Shown: in pieces, positions 22,501-34,500 of the stretch
Layout of the letters: each line of letters starts with the position of its first letter
How positions within the stretch are numbered: position 1 is the stretch's first letter
From: Cordilura impudica
Lineage: Eukaryota; Arthropoda; Insecta; Diptera; Scathophagidae
DNA length: 64,000 nucleotides
Direction of reading: 5' to 3'
Assembly (NCBI GenBank): GCA_963682025.1
Contig: OY821517.1
Span: forward strand, 300,084,844-300,148,843
Program-made: the position numbers and the translations under genes
Notes under the pieces: generated by a model
Databases searched by the model: none
Told to the model about the DNA's origin: nothing
What the model saw: only the letters and a program-made list of their open reading frames with translations

Positions 22501-25500
22501 ATAATACTAAAATAATAAATGTAAACATTTTCCCTTAAACATGTGCCTGTATAATAAACTCGGTAACTCTATTTAAAAAAATAAAAGAGAGAAGTAAACA
22601 AATTTTTTCAAGTTCACGCTTCGACGACATTTTAAAAATGAGATTGCAGTCAGATGTGTGAGCACAAAAGTTAATGGCGATGGATTCGAACAATTTTTCG
22701 TTGATAATACGTACAAAACGATTTCACAGTTGCAGTGTGATGTGAGATAGCAGGGTTAGATCAAGCCTTAGGTATATTGAGGGAAAAAGGCAATATAATA
22801 ATGACACACTCTATCAAGACCTTTTGACATTCGGCGACACGGAGTCATCATGTGTCCATGAGTGGTATTGATATTTAGGAATCAGACATTTTTGAAATTC
22901 TGGGTATGTAAATTCATTGTGATGTCGAAAAAAGCTTTCAAGTAGCTAGGTTTCAGAATTCGGTGTAAAAATTATTTCACTTGATCTGATCTCCTTACTA
23001 TTTAGACCATATTTATCCGACCAAAAATAGAATACAACTTCCATATGTGCGCAGAGGCTTCACAGTTTATTTTGAAGCTTCTGGCCCGTGTGCAAAAGAA
23101 AAGCAATGTTGGTTATCAATGACAGTGGGTTAACCAACTATATTGACACATTGGAGTATCGCCATAATGTTGTTTGTGACACACTGCTCTGCATATAATA
23201 TATGGAAAGTGTTCCCGGTAGGATAAATAAACCACACGTTCATCAAAAAGATATCATTTGTTTGTATTCTATTGTTCAGTGGATCGCGAAACTTCGTTTA
23301 TTAGCCATATAAGACGTTTGCGGAATAAATTTCCCACTGAGTTCTTTGCCTTCATTTACAATATAGATAAATTCAGGCCAAAAACTATTTCCTTTTTCCC
23401 CTATCTTTAAAATGTTTTTCTGATATCACACAGTGCACTGCATTAATAGGAGTCATCCCTTGATGTATATAAAGGCTTTTTCAACAGGGACGCTACAAAA
23501 GCAGAAAGACAGCAAACGACGCCATATTTCTTGCCGCTGTTTTGACATTTCTCTTCAATAAGGTTTGCCGTTTCATGATGGAAAGACATACGAGCCAACA
23601 ACGAGTCGAAATTAAAATTTACTACCGAAATTCGGAGTCAGTGGCCTTAACGTTATGAGCGCTACGTCCAATTTATGGTCGTCTTAATCGTCCTATCAGA
23701 TCAACAATTGAGCGTCTAGTGGAAAAATTTGAATCCACGGGCACAGTAAAAAAAAACGTTCCCGTGCCAGTGAGACAAAGAAGTGCCCGTAGTGTCGAGA
23801 ATATTGCTGCCGCTGAGGCTTCAGTTGAAGAAAGCCCAAATGTGTCTCTCACACGTCGTTCTCAAGCGTTGGGCATCTCTGTGACGTCGTTGTGGCGAGT
23901 TTTGCGAAAAGATCTTGGCCTACATCCTTACAAGATCAAACTGACGCAAGAACTGAAGCCGCTTGACCACCAGAAGCGTCGTATGTTCGTGAATTGGGCT
24001 GAGCAACAACTTGAAAATGATTCGGATTTTCATCGAAAAGTCATCTTCAGCGATGACTCTCATTTTTGGCTAAATGGCTTCGTCAATAAACAAAATATGC
24101 ATTAGTGGTCAGACAGCAATCCACACGTACTCCATGAGTCATCATTGCATCCCGAAAAAATTACGGTTTGGTGCGGTTTATGGGCCGGCGGCGTCATTGG
24201 GCCGTACTTCTTCCGTGATGATCAAGACCGGCACGTTATTGTGAATGGGAATCGCTACCGTTCAATGATAACCGAATATTTTTGGCCCCAATTGGATAAT
24301 ATGGACTTGGAGGACATGTGGTTCCAACAGGACGGCGCCACATGCGTACAGCAAATGTCACAATCAATTTATTGGAAACCAAGTTTGGAGAACGTCTTAT
24401 CGCACGAAATGGTCCAGTCGATTGGCCGCCTCGGTCGTGCGATTTGACGCCGTTGGACTATTTCCTGTGGGGCTGCGTCAAGTCTATGGTCTATGCCAAC
24501 AAGCCAGGGACGATTGATGAACTTCGTACGAATATCGAACGTGAAATTGCAGCAGTATCGGCCGATTTATGCTTGAAAACTGTCGAAAATTGGGCTCAGC
24601 ATCTGGACTTCTGCAAGCGTGCCCGTGGTGGCCATGCAAAAGAGATCGATTTCCATACATAATTGCATCGAATGTACTTTCACAGGAATAAAGAATTTCA
24701 TTGATATCCAAAACCGTTTTTGTTTTATTTAGAAAAACTTTTGTAGCGCTCTTATTGAAAAACCCTTTCAACCGATACCGCATATAAATTTTAGTAACTA
24801 CTACATCCTAATTATGGATTATCAAAGAGAAGATGATATTATTGCACTGGAGTTTGATCCTTTTCGCGAGTTTAGTGCTCCGCCATTGACTCGTCAATGA
24901 TAAGTTAGTTAGCTAGTTAGTTTATAGAGACTACCGCTAGAGCCGAGCTCTCGTTAATCCTTCAGACAGCAATGTTCAGTTGTGATACCTGTGGGAGATA
25001 ATCAGTCAAAGTCGCGGATGAACTTTCTTATTGTGCTGATATCCATGCTAGATAGGGATGTCCGATCCAGTACTATGCTACCAAATATTGAGATCTCCAC
25101 GGGCATGTGCTGGGCCATATAATTTGCTGATCAGATAATATATATACCCCAATAGGATCAATGTTTTTTAAATCAGTTCCTATCCAGATTCTTATGACAT
25201 TTCTCAAAAATCCCCTCGTAAAATGAAAATTCTGATACCAAAGGCTATAACAGGAAATTAATTTTTTTATCACAGCTGCAAACAAATGAATTTGACCATA
25301 AACGAATGATATTTAAACCCATGTTTTAAATATTTAGCCCCCTAAAATGTCATTGTTATTGTAAGCGTCATCACCATCAAGCACAACAACAATATTAACA
25401 TCCTCAGCATCACGCTCATCAGCAGCCAAAGAAGAAGAAGAAGAAGAAGAGGAAGAGGAAGCATTAACAACAACAGCAAAATAACACACCATTAGCGCAC

Positions 25501-28500
25501 TATACAAGTATTTACTCATATTCAGGCGAATAGCGAATCGTATATCGTACCATACACTCTCGAACACAATTCAAAATACACATCTAACCAGTCATACAGT
25601 TAGTCAGCCAGCCAGCCAGCCAGCCATTCAACAATCAAGCAGACAGTATAACCAACATCCAGGCAGCAGACATGCATGCAAGCAGGCTAGCAAGTGGCAG
25701 TAAGAACTATGTACGAGAATCACTGGCGGTTTATATGACGCCTCAATTGTCTTTCACAATTGTTTGCCACAGTGTCTTTATGGCTGTCTGTCTGTCTATC
25801 TATTCGATGTTCGGCATGTCTTTCTTCTGGCTCACTGACGTCGTCTTTTTCATTTTACACCCATAATAAGATTGTCGAATAGTTGTGTGTTTGTAGTTTA
25901 GTGCTTGTTGAAGCCGTTTGCAATTTAAATTGGAGCACATACAAAAGATATATTATACGAGAACTATTCATACTGATATATTTTTGTGCAATACGTCATA
26001 TTTGAAAAGTATCCGGATTTATTAAATTATATTATTTTAACTTAATTACGTTACTTTGGAGATTTCCATAATAAAATCAATCGAAGTTTCATATTTTGGT
26101 TCGTTATTTAAAGAACACGAACAAACGTCAGACCCCGTTTCACTTTTACTCTGAATCAGAGGCCATAATGACAGAGTAAATTTATTCTTAGTATATTATT
26201 TTGGGAAAATAATTCCGAAAAAATTCGATAACGGATGCGATGTAGAAGTGTTTTTTATTTAAAATGGCGTTGTGTTGACAACTGCATCCCAATAGGCAAA
26301 ATTAAATTTAAGTTCAAGTTCAATAGTTTATTTTTAAATCAAATAGAAACCCGTAAAATAAATACGAGTCTTCTTTTCAGACTTATTTTCTAAAATTAAG
26401 TAAGAGTGTTAGGACGTTTTTCGTCTTAAAATTTTTTTATTAAGCATTTTACTTTCAACACGATTTTTGGCATTAAAAACTTCGATAACGGTTTTTGTCT
26501 TCAATAATGAAATAAATTACGTAATATTGTTGATTCATTAAGGCGGCAGCAGTTGAGGACAGTTTTTTATACCCTCCACACAAGTGTAAGGCGGATATAT
26601 ATAAACTTGTCATTCCGTTTGTAATAATTAGAAAAAAAAACTTGGACTCCATAAAATAATAAAAAAAAACGACCCGGTAGGTGCTCGCCTATCATGCGGG
26701 GGTCGTGGGTTCGATTCTAACCAGAGGCTTTGGTCTGTCGCTGCAAAAACTAACCAAATCCGGCTTACCTCTGGACCCAAGAAATTAGAATCTGCAGTGA
26801 AGCCACTCGGCTTCGCGGAACCCGTCTTAAAAAAAATAATAAATATATATTCTTGTCTGTCCGTCTGTCCTTCTGTGGAAATCACGATCACACTCTCAAT
26901 AGGTCAGGTGGGTTGCTCATTTTTAATGAAAATGATTCATTGACATCCTGGGCAGGTTGCTATTTAAAACCACCAAATCGATTAAATGGGTCCAGCGATA
27001 TCAGTGCTAAGTAAAAAGGTCTTAAAAAAATTAGATTTTATAAGTTATTCTTGTTATTGTTCTTATTAGAAGTTATGTAATTTGTGTGCCATGGCTGTAA
27101 TTGTTGTTGTTGTTATTGTTGTTGTGGTCATTGCGTTTCTAGCATTTGCTTAATCAATATCTATGTATCGTTATTCCATATAATCAAATATTTGTATTTC
27201 CATTTACAAGCATCTTTGATATAGAAAAGTTTTAAGAATTTGAAACTGGTTCTCTATAGAAAAATTCTAAGGATCTGTGAACGTCTATCCATAGAAATAT
27301 TCTCAGAATCTCAGACTTTTTTTCTATATAAAAATCTACAGAAACGAATACTAATTTTATAAATAAAAGTTGTTAGATTGTTTTCTTATAGAACCAAAAC
27401 AGTTTTTCTGCAGAAATATTCTCAAATTCTTTTTGTTTTTCCTATGATGTATTATTAGTTTAACAAATTTTCTTCTCGGATAGACGGATACTAGTTAGTC
27501 ATATTTTTACAATACAGTATTTGCATACGGAAAAAATCATAAAAATATTACAAATTAAGACAGAAGACCAAGGTTCAGAAAATACACACATGAAACACAC
27601 AATGTTCTGTTCAAAAGCAGCCAACACATATCTTTATTTTCATATCAATTATGGGCGTTTCTAAACGCAGGTTCGAGTTCAGTTATATTTTAAACACGAC
27701 TTAAACACGACTTAAAATATAACTGAACTCGAACCTGTTTATTGTACATGTTCTGTTTTTTCTTACTACACGAGCCACAACACGACTTAAAATATAACTG
27801 AACTCGAACCTGTTTATTGTACATGTTCTGTTTTTTCTTACTACACGAGCCACAACACGACTTAAAATATAACTGAACTCGAACCTGTTTATTGTACATA
27901 TTCTGTTTTTTTTTTCAGTACACGTACCTGAACATGAACTTCAAATAAAGCAACACTCAAAAATGTGTGCTTTATGTGTGATTGAAACAAAAAGTACGTG
28001 ATACAAAAATGTTCGTGTAAATAACGAAATATTAAAACGAACACAGTCATGGTTGTGTTGGGCACCGAAGAAAATTTAAAAACAAACATAATTGATATGA
28101 AAATAAAAATATGTGTGTGTTGGTCTAAGTTATGTTTGTATACATATCTGTACGAGTTTTTTATTCAGTGTGTGTTTTTTTCTGAACTCTGCAGAAGACA
28201 ATATTTTTCAATAACGTAAAGCAGAGACTTGAACCTCGTAACGTAGACAGAAAAAGTAAGAAAATTATAGTCGGTCTAAAGACCGACCAACCAAGTGGAT
28301 ATAGAAAATAAGCATAAACCAAATTTGATTGGCATCGTAATTTTTTTTTATCTGCAAATATGCAAAAGTTCATATCAGATGCTATATTTATATGGGGACT
28401 AGGTCGAAAAATGAACCAATCCTGACCATATTTGGTAAATTCGCTTATATTTTGAAAAAATATATTGAAACTAAATTTGAGAAAAATCTGTGCAATATTT

Positions 28501-31500
28501 TTATTTTTTGATAGATTTAGGTGAAAATCGGGAAACAGCTTTATATGGGGGCTATGACAAAGAATTGATATATAGGGTTTATTTTTGGACTACTGATTAA
28601 TGGATACAATAAACACATATAAACCCAATTTTACTAAGATCTATATGATAATTTGGATCTTATGGCAATTTAAGTCGATTTCATAGGGGTCATTGGTATG
28701 GGGACTAGGTGCGAACATGGACCGAATTTCACCAATTTCAATAGCGTTCATCTTATGGATTGTAGAAGCTTATACATAAAATTCCGTCAAAATATATTCA
28801 TATTTGCGACCTGTAGTTTGATTTCAAGGTTTACTAGACACACAGACGGACAGACGGACGGACGAACATCGCTAAATCGACTCAGAAAGTGGTTTTTAGT
28901 CGATCGGTATAATAAAAGATGGGTCTAGGTCAAATATTTTTGGTAGTTACAATCAACATAGGTTATAAAAATAATAAAGATATAAAGTATCACAATTCGA
29001 CTGCTCTCCGTATGTGTATATTACGTACGTTATTTGCGGCCAAACAGAATCGGGGCATTCATCTCATCCTTTGAGTTCTAAGAAAAACCACTTATATTGT
29101 TTTCAAAATTCCATAATTCTTTTTTACCATAGTGTCGTTGTTAATGTTTGTTTTTGTTACCGTTGTGATGTTGTTGCACGTTGTTGATGTTACTTTAAGT
29201 GTTTTTTTTTTCCTTCTTATTATTCAGCTAAAAATTAAGAATTCTCACAACAGGTTTCAATTATCACTTTTCAATGAGTTTAAGTATTTTTTTTTTGCTT
29301 TTTGCTTTGAGAGCAGACATCAAAAGATATATTATGATGACTTTGTGAATAATTTTAATTGACAAACTGATAAAATGTTGAAAGTAATTTTTGTTTTGTT
29401 TTTATATAATTAATGAGGACATTTAGTTTTAATTGAGGCTGCATTGAACCAAATTATGTTGTTATGCGCAATTTTCAGAAAATTAATTATCTTTAATGCC
29501 TAAAATAGAAAATATAGAATGCAAAGTATATTAAGTATATATTATTATATGTTTGTCCATATTTTTTTGAATTAGTTTTACCTCTATACCGACGATATAT
29601 TGTTTAAATTGGCAAGTATGTTGTCAATCGATTTATTTGGTTCAAACAACAAAAAAAAAAAAATGGATAACGCAATAAAGATTCGTTAAAAAAAGAGAAC
29701 TTAGTTTATGAAAAAAGCATTTCGGCGTTGATGATTAGCCAAACAATTGTATTTTTAGGTAAGATTTCACGGTCAGCAGAACAAAAAGGTGGCCCTTGTT
29801 TGTTCCAAATATCAGCTGAACTTTAGATTAGTTCTGAGAACTTCTAAATCAACCGATGTGCTACATAAAAAAACATTTGATGCCTTCAAAATGTTTCCAT
29901 TCCAGGGGAAACTATTTCTAATGGGGTAGTGATGCGCAAGTTACAGCCTCTCCTACTCAACTGTCAACCTCACCTTCTCGTGGTGTTTCCTGTTTTCACA
30001 GACGACCGAGTATGGGCGGTATATCCCCAATAACCGCGCGGATTAAATAACTGTCGCAAATAGCAGGCCTGTAGGCACAAAGATGGCAGCCCCATCAACA
30101 GGATTGGTCGTGTTAGGCTGATAACCTGATGCGTCTGAAATTAAAAATCATTCTCAGTACAACTAGAAGAAATCTACGATCTGAAAATTCGATGACGACT
30201 ATATGCTTTGAAAAACGACTACGATTTGGAACATGGGATGTAAGGACGTTAAACCAAGTGGGCAAGTTGGCGCAGGCCAGTAAAATTTTGGAAAATTATA
30301 GACTGGCGTTCTTGGGCATGAGAGAGGTCAGATGGAACCAATACGGTCAGATGACAACCTCCAAAAGACATACGTTCTTCTGGTCAGGAATGCCCAACGA
30401 AGAAGATGTCCATCAATACGGAGTCGGAATGTTAGTAAACAATAAATTTCGAAATGCCGTATTGAACTACAAATTTGTAAATGAGCGCTTGATGTTAATA
30501 AGATTTAAAGGTCACCAAAAAAATTTCACAGTTATACAATGCTACGCCCCTACCGAGGATGCCCAAGAAGAAACAAAGGATGCTTTTTATGATGCCCTCA
30601 ACGAAACTTTAGCGAGTATTGATAAAAATGATTTGAAAATCCTAATGGGTGATTTCAATGCTAAAGTTGGCTCGGACAACGCAGAATTGCAACATATTAT
30701 GGGAAAGCATGGCATTGGCGAAATGAATGATAATGGAGAACGGCTAGTTGAGTTGTGTGGAATAAAAAATTGGTGGCTCCCTATGTCCACACAAACGCGT
30801 GCATAAAATTACATGGATGTCACCAGACAACATCACGCAAAACCAAATTGATCATATTTGTGTTAGCGCCAAATGGAGTAACTCTTTGTGTGATGTCCGG
30901 AACCAGAGAGGAGCGGATATTGGAACAGATCACCACTTATTATCTGGAAGGATTGTTTTTAGATTAAAAAATGTGAAGTCAACCCAAGGCCAGACTAATA
31001 ATAACGTAACGGAATAACGTAATCGAACCATCAACGTCGGCAGAAAATGTGAATGAAATGTGGAAGAATATTAAAGCCGCTAAAATCGATGCCTGTGTTT
31101 CAAAGCTTGGAAACAAGGCAATAAAGAACGAAGACTTTATATTTCCGCAAACATGGAATTTGATTGATCAACGTGCAAGTCAAAAAGATAAAATTAATTC
31201 CATCAACGATATAACTAACAGAAAGGAAGCACTAAATGAATATCGACTGCTAGACAAACAGGTAAAACGGTCGGTCCGAGAAGATAAAAAGAAAGAAATA
31301 CGCGATATGACCATAGAAGCGGAAAATGCAGCTAAGGCTCATAACATGAAAGACCTGTTTGTTATTACAAAGAAAATTACCGGCACTGGTAACAAACGCG
31401 CATTACCAAAGAAGTCCTCTTATGGAATGCTAATAACCAACGTCGATGAACAGTTGAAGCGTTGGAGAGAAGACTTCATGAATGTTTTAAATATTCAAAA

Positions 31501-34500
31501 CGAAAATGTGACCATTACAAGAAACAATAACGGTACCACTCTGCCCATTAGAACGGATCCTCCTTCAAGGGATGAAGTGATTGACGCCATTAGAACTCTA
31601 AAAAATGGCAAAGCAACAGGAATAGATAACATAAGAGCTGAAGTTCTTAAAACTGACACCGAACTATTTGCAAACATATTACAACCACTCTTCGTACAAA
31701 TATGGAATTCTGAATCGTTTCCGTCTGACTTAACAAGTGGCATAATGGTAAAACTGCGAAAGAAAGGTAATGCAACGGATTGCAACAATTGGCGTGGTAT
31801 TACGATACTCTGCACGGTGACGAAAATCTTCATGAAAATAATTCTGGAACGAATGATTCATCAAGTAGACGTACTGTTGCGAAAAGAGCAAGCAGGTTTC
31901 AGAAGTGGCAGATCGTGCGTTGATCAGATAAATACGCTTCGAATCATTATAGAGCAATCTGTTGAAATGCGGTCATCCCTGTACCTTCTTTTTGTGGACT
32001 ACGAAAAAGCATTTGACTCCATCCACAGAGAGTGCATTTGGGCTGAATTGGAGAACATAGGTGTGCCTAACAAAATCATTTCTATAATCAAAAACAGTTA
32101 TGAGAATTTTAAATGCACGGTTCTACATGAAGGAAAGATGTCCGAGCCTTTTCAGACAATTTCTGAGGTTAGGCAAGGCTGTTTGTTATCGCCACTACTG
32201 TTTCTGATCATTATAGATGCAGTAACTAATCGTGCGAATGACAACAAAGTGCGTGGCATTGTGTGGAATCCTTTAGAACCTGGTTCTCGACTGGAGGGCC
32301 TAGATTATGCTGACGACAAATGTGAGCTCTCCCACATGTTTATTGATATGCAAAGCAAACTTAAAGACCTGGAACTTGAATCCTCCAAAGTTGGGCTTAA
32401 GATAAATGTAGGAAAAACCAAAGAAATGCGGATAAACACAACGTCAACGGAGCAACTAAACTTCTTGGAGCATTAAGTTGAACGTGTTGAGGAGTTTACT
32501 TGCCTTGGAAGTATAATATCTGAAAATGGTGGTACCCTAAAAGATGTGCAAAATAGAATAAAGAAGGCGCTGGGCTCATACACTCAACTTCGCAAGGTAT
32601 GGAGCTCAAAAGACTACAGCCTCAGCACGAAAATCCGTTTGTATAAAGCTTGTGTCCTTTCTGTCCTGCTCTACGGATGTGAAACATGGTTTGTAACAGA
32701 ATCAATACAAAACAAACTACGCGCTTTTGTCAACAGATGTCTTCGCAGAATCCTTATGGTGTTCTGGCCCAATATAATAACAAACGAAGAACTCTGGGCG
32801 AGGACGGATATGTACGACATAAATGTGGAAGTTCGGCGGAGGAAGGACATACACTTCGTAAGCCATCGGACGAAGTATGTCACCAAGCTTTGGTATACAA
32901 CCCCCAAGGAAGTAGAAGAGTAGAAGACCAAGAACTACCTGGCGAAGATCAACATTGGGTGAAATAAACAGGCTTGAACAAAACGGTCTTGAAGCAGACG
33001 GTCATGGACGAAGATACAACAACATTGAGGAACTCAAAGAAGTTGCTGAATGAAGAGATAGATGGAGTAATCTTGTAGACAACCTAAGCCCAGTACAGAG
33101 GCGGCTCGTTATCGAAAGACGACGGGCGAGGTTATATTATATTATTATAAAATGTTTCCATCATATTACATTTGCGCAAAGAGTTCACAGCAAGACAATT
33201 TTTTAGAGAACAACCAAAATGCGACTATATGTTTATGCATTGTGGTCCACTAAACCGAAAAGCGTATTATAATCTTTTTGAGATATAGTTTGAATAAACA
33301 TGTTTTTTTATAACATGAATTATGGAGATACAGATTGAATAGTGATAGTATATCCGAGAAGAGGAAAGAAAAAAAAACAAAAAAAAATGTTTTTTCTACT
33401 TTCACTGTTCCGTCTATATATCGGTTTTAAATCAACCAATCTGGTCATGACTTAAAAATATAACATATTTTACTTTAATTTAGTTCGTATCTGTTCCTGA
33501 AATCTAAATAACCTCAAAAATAAGTCCAGATGAACATGAAAATTGCATAAAAGTTTGAGGAAGATTGGACATTCTGTAAGAACTTATATGTTGTAAATGA
33601 TACTGCTGAGAGAGGCGTTAAATTCATGCAAAATTTTAACAATGATGCAGAGCAATAACATATGTTGCTTCAGGTTGTTGAGGCTTATCGACAAAAATGT
33701 CCATCGTACAAAAAATCTGATCTGATAATTTTTAATAATTTTAAGAAATATAGAGCCAGACACCAATTATCTGATCCAATTTGATTTTTGTTATGTTTAT
33801 TCAAATAAATAAAAAACATTTTTCGAAAGAATTATTCAAATTTTTTTTTTCGTATAAAGTTCAAGGTTCAGATAATACACACATGAAACACACAATGTTC
33901 TGTTCTAAAGCAGCCAACACATATTTTTATTTTCATATCAATTATGTGTGTTTCTAAATTTTGTGCCGTGCCAAACACAATCATGACTGTATTTCTTTTT
34001 AATATTTCGTTATCTACGCGAACATATTTCTATCATGTATTTTTTGTTTCGAGCACACATATACCACACGGATACGAGTGTAGCTTTATTTTAAGTTATT
34101 TTTCTTGCACGTGTACTGCTAAGAAAACAGAACATGTTCTTCAACGCTTACATCTAAAAAATTAAAACATTATCCACTTGCGATTGAAACAAAAAAAAGG
34201 AATCTTGGATTGGAAAAAGTCATAAATACAATAAAAAATTTCTCTGTTTTCTATTTAATTACTATCTTTTTATTTTTATTTTTCATTTTTATTTTTTTAT
34301 AACTTCTAATGAATTTTTTTAGATTTTTTTATAATATTTGGTTGAAACAATTGTTGTCGTTATTATAGGGGTTTTTCAGATTTTTCCGAGTGGATAATGT
34401 TTTAAGAACATGTTCTGTGTTTTTTAGCAGTACACGTGCACAGAAAACGAACTTAAAATAAAGCTACAGTCGAATTTGTGTGGTTTATGTGTGTTCGAAA

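Noticed and set aside
25672..25866. Open frame with hydrophobic residues
   Set aside because: No family motif; low-complexity CAGC/TGTC repeats produce the composition.
26671..26745. Possible tRNA gene
   Set aside because: Box B is good but box A is weak, no acceptor-stem pairing is evident, and the sequence continues into a SINE body with an A-rich tail.
26628..26891. Minus-strand open frame of 87 codons
   Set aside because: It is the complement of the SINE and its A-rich flanks.
27690..27899. Minus-strand frame with a repeated peptide
   Set aside because: Product of the 75-bp tandem array (a multiple of three), not a conserved repeat protein.
27706..27900. CRISPR-like array
   Set aside because: Units are identical and contiguous without unique spacers; a plain tandem repeat in a eukaryotic genome.
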